Source: an uncultured Prosthecobacter sp.
GTDB taxonomy: Bacteria > Verrucomicrobiota > Verrucomicrobiia > Verrucomicrobiales > Verrucomicrobiaceae
Length of the DNA: 12,092 bases
Reading direction: 5' to 3'
NCBI GenBank assembly: GCA_947523045.1
Contig: CANNUR010000077.1
Location: 1-12,092, forward strand
The notes beneath the pieces were generated by a model that ran no database searches, was not told the DNA's origin, and saw only the letters and a program-made list of their open reading frames with translations. Shown here one piece after another: positions 1 to 6,290 of the stretch; position 1 is the first letter of the stretch, and each line of letters opens with the position of its first letter. A program made the translations under genes and the position numbers.

Positions 1-478
1 CCACCAGATCGGCGATGTACTGCGGCGTGATGACGTCGAGAAACTCGGTGGCGGAGGGCACGCGCCGGCGGGCGAGCTCAAGCAGCAGGCCACGCGCGCC
101 GCGCAGGCCGGTGTTGATGTCGTAGCTCTCGTTGAGGTGGGGATCGTTGATGAAGCCCTTCCAGCCGACCGTGGTGCGCGGCTTCTCAAAATAGACGCGC
201 ATCTGGATCTCCAGATCGGCGCCGTGACGCGCGCGCGCCGCGGCGATCAGCTCGGCGTATTCGAGGGCCGACTTGGTGTCGTGGATCGAGCACGGGCCGC
301 ACACGACCAGCAGGCGGTCGTCCTGAAGCTTGAGGATGCGTTCGGCGCTCCGGCGCGCGCCCTCGATGAAGACCGACTCCGCCTCGCCGAGCGGGTACTC
401 GTGCATGAGGAGGGCAGGCTGGATGAGCGGCAGAATTTCTGCCACGCGGAGGTCGTCGGTCGGATGGGCAAGGCTCAC
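1..478 (-). CDS. aroG: Class I DAHP synthase (3-deoxy-7-phosphoheptulonate synthase), N-terminal part, cut by window edge
   Basis: Condenses phosphoenolpyruvate and erythrose 4-phosphate to DAHP, the first committed step of the shikimate pathway, in the cytoplasm. About 159 N-terminal residues are present; E. coli AroG has 350, so more than half lies beyond base 1. Visible family motifs are GPCSIHD (residues 61-67, with the metal-ligand Cys63), MRVYFEKPRTTVGWKG (93-108, with the PEP-binding Arg94 and Lys99) and FLDVITPQYIADL (146-158). The start chosen is GTG at 478-476. It gives MSLAHPTDDLRVAEILP, which aligns end to end with the AroG N-terminus, including the Asp-Asp pair that takes part in Phe feedback binding. 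Upstream the frame stays open without an ATG. AroG Met147 of the Phe pocket appears to be Val149 here. Which isozyme (Phe-, Tyr- or Trp-sensitive) this is cannot be decided from the fragment, so the symbol denotes the family. It is transcribed divergently from the methyltransferase gene. Confidence 0.93.
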   Translation of the reverse strand, partial: MSLAHPTDDLRVAEILPLIQPALLMHEYPLGEAESVFIEGARRSAERILKLQDDRLLVVCGPCSIHDTKSALEYAELIAAARARHGADLEIQMRVYFEKPRTTVGWKGFINDPHLNESYDINTGLRGARGLLLELARRRVPSATEFLDVITPQYIADLV

Positions 479-599
479 GTGCGGAGGGTCGGCGGAAGGT
501 GAAATGGTGAACTTGGGCGCGTTTGCCGCCTTGGCAAGGGCGACGGCAGTGGAAAAGCAGATGCTTGCCAGCGGGTTAGAGAGCCGGCATCGGTGGCGC

Positions 600-1214
600 A
601 TGTCTTTCGAACCCCCGCGTCTCGTCAGTGCCAGCGGCGGCCTGCCCTCGGCCGTCGGCTGGGCGCACCTGCTGCTGGCCGACCGCCTGCGCCCGGGAGC
701 GTTTGTCGTCGACGCCACGGCTGGCAACGGCCATGACACACTCTTTCTCGCCCGCCTTGTCGGTCCGACCGGGCACGTCCTGGCCTTCGATGTCCAGGCC
801 GAGGCCCTGGCGGCGACGCAGGCCCGGCTCGAGGTGGCCGGGATTGAGCCGGGTCGCTGCACGCTGGTGCACGCCGGGCACGAAACCCTGGCGGAACATC
901 TGCCGGTCGACTGGCGGGGCCGGGTCGATGCGGGGGTGTTCAACCTCGGTTACCTGCCCGGGGGCGACAAGACCCGCATCACGCAGGCGGCAACGACGCT
1001 GGCCGCGCTGGCGGTGGCGGTCGACCAGCTGTCGCCGGGCGGACTGCTGACGGTGGCGGTTTATCCCGGGCACGAGGGCGGGCGCGAGGAGCAACGGGCC
1101 GTGGCGGCCTGGGCGGAGAGCCTGCCGGCACGAGAATTTGAAGTGCAACTGCTGCGCCCGATCAACCGCACCGCCACACCGCCCGAGTGCTGGGCGGTGC
1201 TGAAGAAAGGCTGA
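600..1214 (+). CDS. mnmM: tRNA (mnm5U34) methyltransferase of the MnmM/YtqB family (class I SAM-dependent)
   Basis: A 204-residue Rossmann-fold methyltransferase of the family once labelled 'putative rRNA methylase' (Pfam rRNA_methylase). Its characterised member, B. subtilis MnmM (YtqB), methylates nm5U34 to mnm5U34 in the wobble position of certain tRNAs. The SAM-binding loop VDATAGNGHDT is at residues 37-47 and an acidic strand end FDVQ at 63-66. The family signature FNLGYLPGGDK is at 114-124, followed by VYPGHEGGREE at 154-164 and a C-terminal NRTATPPECWAVL. Length is close to the usual 185-205. The ATG at 600 was chosen because homology begins there. An in-frame ATG at 561 would add 13 residues with no family resemblance, and still earlier in-frame starts would overlap the divergent DAHP synthase gene. 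The upstream 121 bp hold no recognisable promoter. The stop lies 12 bp from the stop of the convergent propeller gene, with no obvious hairpin between. The family call is firm; the exact tRNA substrate is inferred. Confidence 0.88.
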   Translation: MSFEPPRLVSASGGLPSAVGWAHLLLADRLRPGAFVVDATAGNGHDTLFLARLVGPTGHVLAFDVQAEALAATQARLEVAGIEPGRCTLVHAGHETLAEHLPVDWRGRVDAGVFNLGYLPGGDKTRITQAATTLAALAVAVDQLSPGGLLTVAVYPGHEGGREEQRAVAAWAESLPAREFEVQLLRPINRTATPPECWAVLKKG

Positions 1215-1226
1215 ACCCGCGCCGGC

Positions 1227-2516
1227 TCAGGGCAGGGGAGCGCCCTTGGCGCCGATGCACCAGAGCATCTTCTCCGTGCGCATGTACAGGCGGCCATCGC
1301 CGATCGCCGGGCTGGCGTTGATGGTGCTGTCGAGCTTGTTGGCCGAGAGCTGCTCGAACTTTTCGCCCAGCTTGAGCACGATGAGATCGCCCTGCTGGCT
1401 GCCGCAGAAGATCTTGCCATCGGCGGCCACCGGGCTGCTGAAGAACTTGCTGCTGCCGGCGCTGCCGTTGACGCGTTCCTCATAGACGAGCTCGCCGGTG
1501 TTGAACTTGACGACCTTGAGGATGCCGCCATCGCCGAGCAGGTAGAGCAGGTCGCCGACGACGAGCGGCGAGGGCACGTAGGGCAGGCCCTTGCTGAAGG
1601 CGAACTCATAGGGCTTGGGTTCGCCGCTGGTGAGGTCGAGGGCGGCGAATTCCTTGACGCCGCCGCCGGTGCCGAAGGTGCAGAAGTAGCGGCCGTTGTG
1701 GAGCACGCCGGAGCCGAGGCTGCGCTGCTTGAAGTCGCCCTGGAACTGCCAGTTCACCTTGCCGGTCTTTGGATCGATGCCCATGACACCGCTGGCGTTG
1801 TTGGTGCAGATCACCTCGCGCGTGCCGTCCTTGCGCTCATGCACGACCGGGGTCGAGAAGGTGTTGAGGCAGTTGGGCACCTCCTTTTTCCAGACCTGCT
1901 TGCCGGTGGCGGCGTCGAGACCGACGAAGCAGCTCTTCCAGGTCTTTTCCACCGGGTCCTCGGTGTAGGCGCGGCCGTCGCGCTGCCAGTCGAATTCGCT
2001 GCGCACGATCATGACGCCGTCGACGACGACCGGCGAGATGCCGGTGCCGTGCTCGTGGATGTAGTCGGCGACGTGCTCGTTTTTCCAAACCTGCTTGCCG
2101 TTGTGATCGAGCGCCAGGGCCTGGATCGTCGTGCCGGTGCTCCAGTTGATGTAGACGCGGTCGGCATCGACGTAGGGCGAGCTGCTGGCGAAGCTGTTGA
2201 AGTTGTGCTTCTTGTGCGCCGCGAAGGTCTCCTCATGGCGCCAGACTTCCTTGCCGGTGCGGGCGTCGAGGGCGATCACCGCGCGGGTGGTCTCCCCGGT
2301 CTCGGCGGTGACATAAACGCGGTCGTTCCAGAGCACCGGCGAGGACCAGCCCTTGCCCAGCTCGACCTTCCAAAGGGTGGTGTCGGCGGTGACCTTGTCG
2401 GGCAGGCCGGTGGTCTCGGCCACGCCGCTGCCGTTCGGGCCGCGGAAACGGTTCCAGTCCGTGGCGGCGGACACGGTCAGGGCGGACAGCAGGAGGAGGG
2501 CGCAGAGCGGTTTCAT
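1227..2516 (-). CDS. Secreted PQQ-like beta-propeller repeat protein
   Basis: A 429-residue protein with a Sec signal peptide: MKPL, a hydrophobic stretch at about 5-16, and probable cleavage after the Ala-Ala near residue 18. It is therefore probably periplasmic. The mature part begins with WNRFRGPNGSG (21-31), a motif typical of PQQ-like proteins of Planctomycetes and Verrucomicrobia. Blade repeats of the PQQ/BamB type recur: ALDARTGKEVWRHE (82-95), ALDHNGKQVWKNE (135-147), GLDAATGKQVWKKE (199-212), GIDPKTGKVNWQFQ (246-259), and weaker copies near 292 and 337. This suggests a six- to eight-blade propeller. No lipobox is present, unlike E. coli BamB, and no cytochrome c CxxCH or dehydrogenase active site is visible, so a quinoprotein enzyme role is unsupported. 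The mature chain carries six cysteines (196, 216, 237, 279, 371, 420). The function is unknown; a scaffold or binding role is likeliest. The gene is a single transcription unit, divergent from the NTF2-like gene across about 100 bp. Confidence 0.9.
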   Translation of the reverse strand: MKPLCALLLLSALTVSAATDWNRFRGPNGSGVAETTGLPDKVTADTTLWKVELGKGWSSPVLWNDRVYVTAETGETTRAVIALDARTGKEVWRHEETFAAHKKHNFNSFASSSPYVDADRVYINWSTGTTIQALALDHNGKQVWKNEHVADYIHEHGTGISPVVVDGVMIVRSEFDWQRDGRAYTEDPVEKTWKSCFVGLDAATGKQVWKKEVPNCLNTFSTPVVHERKDGTREVICTNNASGVMGIDPKTGKVNWQFQGDFKQRSLGSGVLHNGRYFCTFGTGGGVKEFAALDLTSGEPKPYEFAFSKGLPYVPSPLVVGDLLYLLGDGGILKVVKFNTGELVYEERVNGSAGSSKFFSSPVAADGKIFCGSQQGDLIVLKLGEKFEQLSANKLDSTINASPAIGDGRLYMRTEKMLWCIGAKGAPLP

Positions 2517-2617
2517 GGGAAGGGCTTGTATCGTCGGGGTGGGCCGGGTTCTTTCGGGCGAAGCCGGGCACGGCCGGCCGTTGACGGCGCGCCGGCCATC
2601 CTTACCTTGCAGGCTCC

Positions 2618-3040
2618 ATGGCCAGTCCGCAAGAGTCCGCCCTCGCCCTCATCCGCAGCTATTACGAAACCTTCAACCGCGGCGACCGCGAGGCCCTGCT
2701 GGCCCTGTTGACGGAGGACGTGGTGCACGACATCAACCAGGGCGCCAGCGAGCACGGGCGCGAGGCCTTCCGCGCCTTTCTCGGTCGCATGGACCGCTGC
2801 TACCGCGAGCAGGTCACGGAACTCGTCGTCATGGCCTCGGCCGAGGGCGACCGCGCGGCGGCGGAATTTTTCATCCTCGGCAGCTACCTGCAGGCCGATG
2901 ACGGCCTGCCGCCGGCGCACGGCCAGAGCTACCGCCTGCGCGTCGGCGCCTTCTTTGACATCCGCGAGGGCCGCATCGCGCGGGTGACGAACTACTACAA
3001 CCTTGAGGACTGGCTGGCGCAGGTGCGCGCGCCGTCCTGA
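2618..3040 (+). CDS. SnoaL/NTF2-fold protein, ketosteroid-isomerase-related
   Basis: A 140-residue soluble protein with the NTF2-like cone fold pattern. An N-terminal helix (ALALIRSYYETFNRGD, residues 8-23) is followed by ALLALLTEDVVHDINQG (26-42), a middle helix with FRAFLGRMDRCYRE, and then beta strands ending in RIARVTNYYNLEDWLAQV. The closing NYYNLEDWL segment and overall length match the 'steroid delta-isomerase-related' (TIGR02096-like) uncharacterised family. Members of this fold range from ketosteroid isomerases and polyketide cyclases to pure binding proteins; the sequence does not identify a substrate. The start is the ATG at 2618, immediately after the divergent intergenic region. 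The gene ends 10 bp before the MFS transporter gene on the same strand, so the two are probably cotranscribed. No signal peptide is seen, so it should be cytoplasmic. Confidence 0.85.
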   Translation: MASPQESALALIRSYYETFNRGDREALLALLTEDVVHDINQGASEHGREAFRAFLGRMDRCYREQVTELVVMASAEGDRAAAEFFILGSYLQADDGLPPAHGQSYRLRVGAFFDIREGRIARVTNYYNLEDWLAQVRAPS

Positions 3041-3050
3041 TCCGCGCGCC

Positions 3051-4322
3051 ATGACCGCCCCCCATCCTCCCGGCGCCCACGCGGTGCGGCGGAATTTCAT
3101 CTGCCACTGCCTGGAGGGGGGCTTGTACATGGGCGGCACCGCCTTCCTGGCGCCGGAAAGCGTGCTGCCGAAGATGGTCGAGATGCTCGGCGGCAAGGCC
3201 TGGATCATCGCCCTCATGCCGGCCCTGCTGCCGGCGGCCTTTGCCAGCGTCGGCATCTTCATTGCGCCAGTCGTCGAAAAACTGCCGCGCTTCAAACCCT
3301 GGGTGCTGGTCTTTGGCCTGCTCCAGCGCCTGCCCTACCTGATCACCGGCCTGGTCTTGCTGCTCGCCGAGGAGGTCGAGGGCGCCCTGCTTACCTTCGT
3401 GGTGCTGACCCCCATCGTCTCCGGCCTGCTCGGCGGTGTCACGGTGGTCGCCTGGATGGAGATGGTGACGCGCATGATCCCCGAACGCGCGCGCGCCGCC
3501 GGCTGGGCCCTGCGCTACATCATCCAGGCGGTCATCGGCGTCTTTGCCGGCTCGGTCATCCACTACGTGCTGACCCATCACCCGGGCCGCGAGGCCTATG
3601 CCTGGCTGCACCTGGCCACCTTTGCCCTGCTGTTCGTGTCCTGGCTGTCGCAACTCTTCCTGCACGAGGACGAGCACACCCGGCACCGCCACCCGGTACC
3701 GCCGACCGGTCCCTACCTCGCCTACCTGCGCGGCCTGCCCCGCCTGCTGCTCGCCCAGCCGGCCCTGGTGCGACTCGTCTTCGCCCGCTTCACTGGCATG
3801 GGCTACCTGATGATGGTCGCCTTCCTCACCATCCATGCCCTGCAGGTGAGCGAGCGCCCCGAGGCGGATGAAGGCCGCTTCGTCGCCGGCCAGGCTGCGG
3901 GCACGGTGCTCGGCAGCCTGCTGGCCGGTTACGTCGGCTACCATCGCGGCGGCAAGATCCTGCTGCAGGCCTCACGCCTCGTCTGCATCGCCCTCGCCCT
4001 CTGGGTCTCCCTGGCCGATCACTTCGCCGGCTTCGTGCTCGCCTACTTCGTGCTCGGCTTCGGCCTTTTCCTGGATCGGGTCGGCGACCTCACCCTCGCC
4101 GCCGAACTCTGCCCGCTGGAGCGGCGCTCGACCCTGCAGGCCGTGCTCGGCTTCTGCAACGTCTTCGCCTTGCTGCTCGCCACCCTGATCAGCGGCCAGA
4201 TCTACCATGTCACCGGTTCCTTCCAGGCGGTTGCCCTCGTTGCCGCCGTCTTCGCCGGCCTGTCGATGTGGCTGCTGCACGGCATCCGCGAACCACGCGG
4301 GACGGTGCCGCCCCCGGCCTAG
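3051..4322 (+). CDS. MFS transporter, 12 predicted transmembrane segments, substrate unknown
   Basis: A 423-residue inner-membrane protein. By eye there are twelve hydrophobic segments: six up to FVSWLSQLFL, then a long polar loop, then six more ending in VFAGLSMWLLHGI. This is the usual 6+6 major facilitator layout and length. The central loop carries HEDEHTRHRH, coded at 3663-3692, which is unusually rich in His and acidic residues. After TM4 there is a WMEMVTRMIPERARAAGW segment, in the place where MFS proteins have their conserved cytoplasmic loop 4-5. The ATG at 3051 was chosen because an upstream in-frame TTG at 3003 would overlap the preceding gene. I cannot assign it to a named drug, sugar or siderophore subfamily. 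The 10-bp spacing after the NTF2-like gene suggests one operon, perhaps acting on the same small molecule (inference). A 134-bp gap with a relatively AT-rich end separates it from the TetR-type gene. Confidence 0.88.
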   Translation: MTAPHPPGAHAVRRNFICHCLEGGLYMGGTAFLAPESVLPKMVEMLGGKAWIIALMPALLPAAFASVGIFIAPVVEKLPRFKPWVLVFGLLQRLPYLITGLVLLLAEEVEGALLTFVVLTPIVSGLLGGVTVVAWMEMVTRMIPERARAAGWALRYIIQAVIGVFAGSVIHYVLTHHPGREAYAWLHLATFALLFVSWLSQLFLHEDEHTRHRHPVPPTGPYLAYLRGLPRLLLAQPALVRLVFARFTGMGYLMMVAFLTIHALQVSERPEADEGRFVAGQAAGTVLGSLLAGYVGYHRGGKILLQASRLVCIALALWVSLADHFAGFVLAYFVLGFGLFLDRVGDLTLAAELCPLERRSTLQAVLGFCNVFALLLATLISGQIYHVTGSFQAVALVAAVFAGLSMWLLHGIREPRGTVPPPA

Positions 4323-4421
4323 TGGGGCTTTCTTGCTCATAGCCGGTCGCGGCCGCGGGGTTGGATTTTCACGATCCTGGACCTCAAATCCGCGACGCCG
4401 TTGCTCATTTATCAAAAATAC

Positions 4422-4436
4422 TTGACTGATCGTCTA
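4422..4436. promoter_or_regulatory. Putative TetR-type operator 1, upstream of the regulator gene
   Basis: An imperfect dyad, TTGAC-TGATC-GTCTA, whose arms match at four of five positions. It ends 20 bp before the ATG of the TetR-family gene, in a locally AT-rich stretch. It resembles the second site at 5078-5093 (read on the opposite strand, 12 of 19 aligned bases identical). It also resembles the AGACC-N-GGTCT style of NemR-type operators, but its spacer is one base shorter, so it may be a weaker site. The TTGACT it contains could also serve as a -35 element, although no good -10 follows at 17 bp. Confidence 0.45.
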
Positions 4437-4456
4437 GTTGTGTCAGGCTGCGCCTT

Positions 4457-5062
4457 ATGGGAAGAACCAGCGATGCCCGCGAACGTCTGATGGAGGCCGT
4501 GATCGAACTGATCTGGGCCGGCAGCTATGGCAGTACTTCGGTGGACCACATCTGCGAGCGCGCGGGGGTCAAGAAGGGCAGCTTTTACCACTTTTTCGAG
4601 TCGAAGACCGATCTCGCCCTTGCGGGTCTGGAGCACGGCTGGGCCGAGCACAAGCGCGAGCTCGACCAGATTTATTCGCCGGTGGTGCCGCCGCTGGAGC
4701 GCATTCTGAACTGCCTGGCGCACCTGCGGCGCGAGCAGCAGGAACTGCAGGCCAAGCATGGCCGGGTGCTCGGCTGTCCGGTGCACTCGATGGGGGCGGA
4801 GGTGAGCACGGTCGACGAGCGCCTGCGCCAGAAACTGCAGGACATCCTGGCCCAGTACATCCGCTACTTCGAGAGCGCCATCCGCGACGGCCAGGCCGAG
4901 GGCAGCATCTGCGCCCGCCATCCGGCGGCGGAACTGGCACGCATCCTGTTTGCTTACAGTGAGGGCCTGCTCCTGCATGCCCGCATCTGGAACGATTTGA
5001 GCCACCTTGAACCGCTCGAGTCCGGCGCCCGCATCCTGCTCGGTGCCGAGGTGCCTGCTTGA
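4457..5062 (+). CDS. TetR/AcrR-family transcriptional regulator, NemR-like, of the adjacent efflux operon
   Basis: A 201-residue one-component regulator, probably a repressor. The N-terminal TetR DNA-binding domain spans about residues 5-55, with the helix-turn-helix SVDHICERAGVKKGSFYHFF at 28-47 followed by ESKTDL. The C-terminal ligand domain contains HGRVLGCPVHSMGAEV (101-116). By my recall of E. coli NemR, its Cys107 aligns with NemR Cys106, the redox- and electrophile-sensing cysteine in GCLTVKLSAEV. Further on, LLLHARIW aligns with NemR NLQAKIS, placing Arg176 where NemR has Lys175, the partner of Cys106 in hypochlorite sensing. Other cysteines are at 33, 86 and 152. It sits 42 bp upstream of the pump genes on the same strand, with an inverted repeat on each side, which points to autoregulation plus control of the pump. 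The inducer is not known; electrophiles are a hypothesis. Calling it orthologous to NemR would be too strong. Confidence 0.9.
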   Translation: MGRTSDARERLMEAVIELIWAGSYGSTSVDHICERAGVKKGSFYHFFESKTDLALAGLEHGWAEHKRELDQIYSPVVPPLERILNCLAHLRREQQELQAKHGRVLGCPVHSMGAEVSTVDERLRQKLQDILAQYIRYFESAIRDGQAEGSICARHPAAELARILFAYSEGLLLHARIWNDLSHLEPLESGARILLGAEVPA

Positions 5063-5077
5063 TTTTTTGAAACTGAA

Positions 5078-5093
5078 TTAACCAACCGGTCAA
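5078..5093. promoter_or_regulatory. Putative TetR-type operator 2, upstream of the efflux operon
   Basis: A 16-bp inverted repeat, TTAACC-AACC-GGTCAA, with five of six arm positions matching. It lies in the 42-bp gap between the regulator stop and the GTG start of the membrane-fusion gene, ending 11 bp before that start. ACC-N4-GGT is the geometry of TAGACC-N4-GGTCTA-type TetR/NemR operators. It would overlap a poor candidate promoter (TTGAAA at 5067-5072, 17 bp, TCAACT at 5090-5095), so bound repressor would block transcription into the pump genes. The position and symmetry are seen directly; the binding is inferred. Confidence 0.6.
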
Positions 5094-5104
5094 CTTCGAT
5101 CCCC

Positions 5105-6265
5105 GTGAAACCCCAACTGCTGCTTTTTCCCGCCCTGGTCCTGCTGACGGCCTGCGGCCAACCCCAGGATGCCGCCCCGACCGGCGCCATGCCCCCCGCC
5201 TCGGTCACCCTCGCGCCGGTGGCGCAGGAGGAACTCGTCGAATGGGAGGAGTTCACCGGCCGCGTCGAGGCGGTGGAAACCGTCGAGCTGCGCCCGCGCG
5301 TCTCCGGCTACATCACCGAGGTACATTTTGAGGCGGGGTCGCTGGTGCAAAAGGACACGGTGCTCTTCACCATTGATCCGCGGCCGTTCATGACCCGGCG
5401 CGACGGCGCCCAGGCCGAGCTGAGCCGGGCCGAGGCGGTGGCGAAGGCGGCGCGCCAGGAGTTTGACCGCGTGTCCGAGCTGCTGGCGGCGAAGGCGATC
5501 GCGCCGGAGCAGGCCGAGGCGAGGGAGTCGGCCTGGCGCCAGGCCGAGGCCGCGCAGGCGGCTGCCGCGGCCGGGCTGCGCTCGGCCGAGCTGGAGCTGT
5601 CGCACTGCGAGGTGCGCGCGCCAATCAGCGGCCGGGTCAGCCGCGCCCTGACGACGCCGGGCAACTACGTCACCGCCGGGGTGACCGTGCTGACCACCTT
5701 GGTCACGGCAGCGCCGGTGCATGTCTACGTCGACATCGACGAGAACAGCCTGCTCAAGCTGCAGAGCCTTCGGCGCGAGGACCGACTTTACACGAACGGC
5801 CAGGGCCGGGTGCCGGTGGAGGTGCAGCTCTCCAACGAGGACGGCTTCCGCCACCGCGGCCATGTCGAGTCCTTCGACAACCGCCTGAATCCCGCCACCG
5901 GCAGCATGGTGGTGCGCTGCGAGTTTGCCAATGAGGACGGCATCCTGACCCCGGGCCTGTTCGCCCGTGTGCGCCTGCCGATGACCGCGAAGTACCCGGC
6001 GCTGCTGATCGACGAAAAGGCGCTGCTGACCGATCAGGCCAACAAGTACGTGCTCGGCGTCGAGGAAAAGGACGGCGGTCTGGTGTCGGTGTACAAGCCG
6101 GTGGTCATCGGGCCGGTCATTGACGGTCGCCGCATCATCCGCTCGGGCCTCAAGGTCGGGGAGCGCATCATCATCAACGGCATGGCGCGGCTGCCGCAGC
6201 CGGGCATGCCGGTGGCGCCCGCGGAACCGGCCGCCAAGGCCGCCCAAGCCGCCTCCGGCAAGTGA
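5105..6265 (+). CDS. RND efflux periplasmic adaptor (membrane-fusion lipoprotein), MexE/AcrA type
   Basis: A 386-residue adaptor linking the inner-membrane RND pump to the outer-membrane channel. The N-terminus is a lipoprotein signal, with a hydrophobic stretch and lipobox LTAC at 14-17, so Cys17 should be lipidated. A first half-lipoyl segment (about 54-95, VSGYITEVHFEAGSLVQKD) is followed by an Ala/Glu/Arg-rich helical hairpin (about 96-168). The second half-lipoyl segment is LSHCEVRAPISGRVSRAL (165-182), then beta-barrel and membrane-proximal domains up to about 365. It ends in an Ala/Pro/Lys tail. The EWEEFTGRVEAVETVELRPRV opening resembles MexE-type adaptors. The start is GTG at 5105, giving a complete signal peptide; there is no Shine-Dalgarno motif before it. 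The RND gene starts 25 bp after its stop. The residue after Cys17 is Gly rather than the Asp that retains E. coli AcrA-type lipoproteins in the inner membrane, so final anchoring is uncertain. Confidence 0.95.
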   Translation: MKPQLLLFPALVLLTACGQPQDAAPTGAMPPASVTLAPVAQEELVEWEEFTGRVEAVETVELRPRVSGYITEVHFEAGSLVQKDTVLFTIDPRPFMTRRDGAQAELSRAEAVAKAARQEFDRVSELLAAKAIAPEQAEARESAWRQAEAAQAAAAAGLRSAELELSHCEVRAPISGRVSRALTTPGNYVTAGVTVLTTLVTAAPVHVYVDIDENSLLKLQSLRREDRLYTNGQGRVPVEVQLSNEDGFRHRGHVESFDNRLNPATGSMVVRCEFANEDGILTPGLFARVRLPMTAKYPALLIDEKALLTDQANKYVLGVEEKDGGLVSVYKPVVIGPVIDGRRIIRSGLKVGERIIINGMARLPQPGMPVAPAEPAAKAAQAASGK

Positions 6266-6290
6266 GGCCGGCACGTGAGACCCGCACGCC

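Noticed and set aside
330..599. An N-terminal extension of the methyltransferase frame
   Set aside because: It overlaps the divergent DAHP synthase coding region and shows no homology. Family resemblance begins at the ATG at 600.
1698..2711. A 337-codon plus-strand frame opposite the beta-propeller gene
   Set aside because: Antisense to a gene with signal peptide and repeated propeller motifs. The translation is Gly/Val/Ala/Asp low complexity.
2871..3944. A 357-codon minus-strand frame over the NTF2-like and MFS genes
   Set aside because: Gln/Gly/Asp/His-rich product with no fold pattern. Both sense-strand genes have clear family features.
4348..4357. Perfect 10-bp palindrome CGCGGCCGCG after the MFS stop, considered as a terminator
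   Set aside because: A gapless palindrome leaves no room for a loop plus a long stem, and the following bases (gggttggatttt) are not a proper T-run directly after the stem. Such GC palindromes are expected by chance in this composition.
4361..4389. Possible promoter TTGGAT-N17-TCAAAT before the regulator gene
   Set aside because: Only 3 of 6 and 4 of 6 matches to the sigma-70 consensus, over 65 bp from the start codon. Too weak to call.
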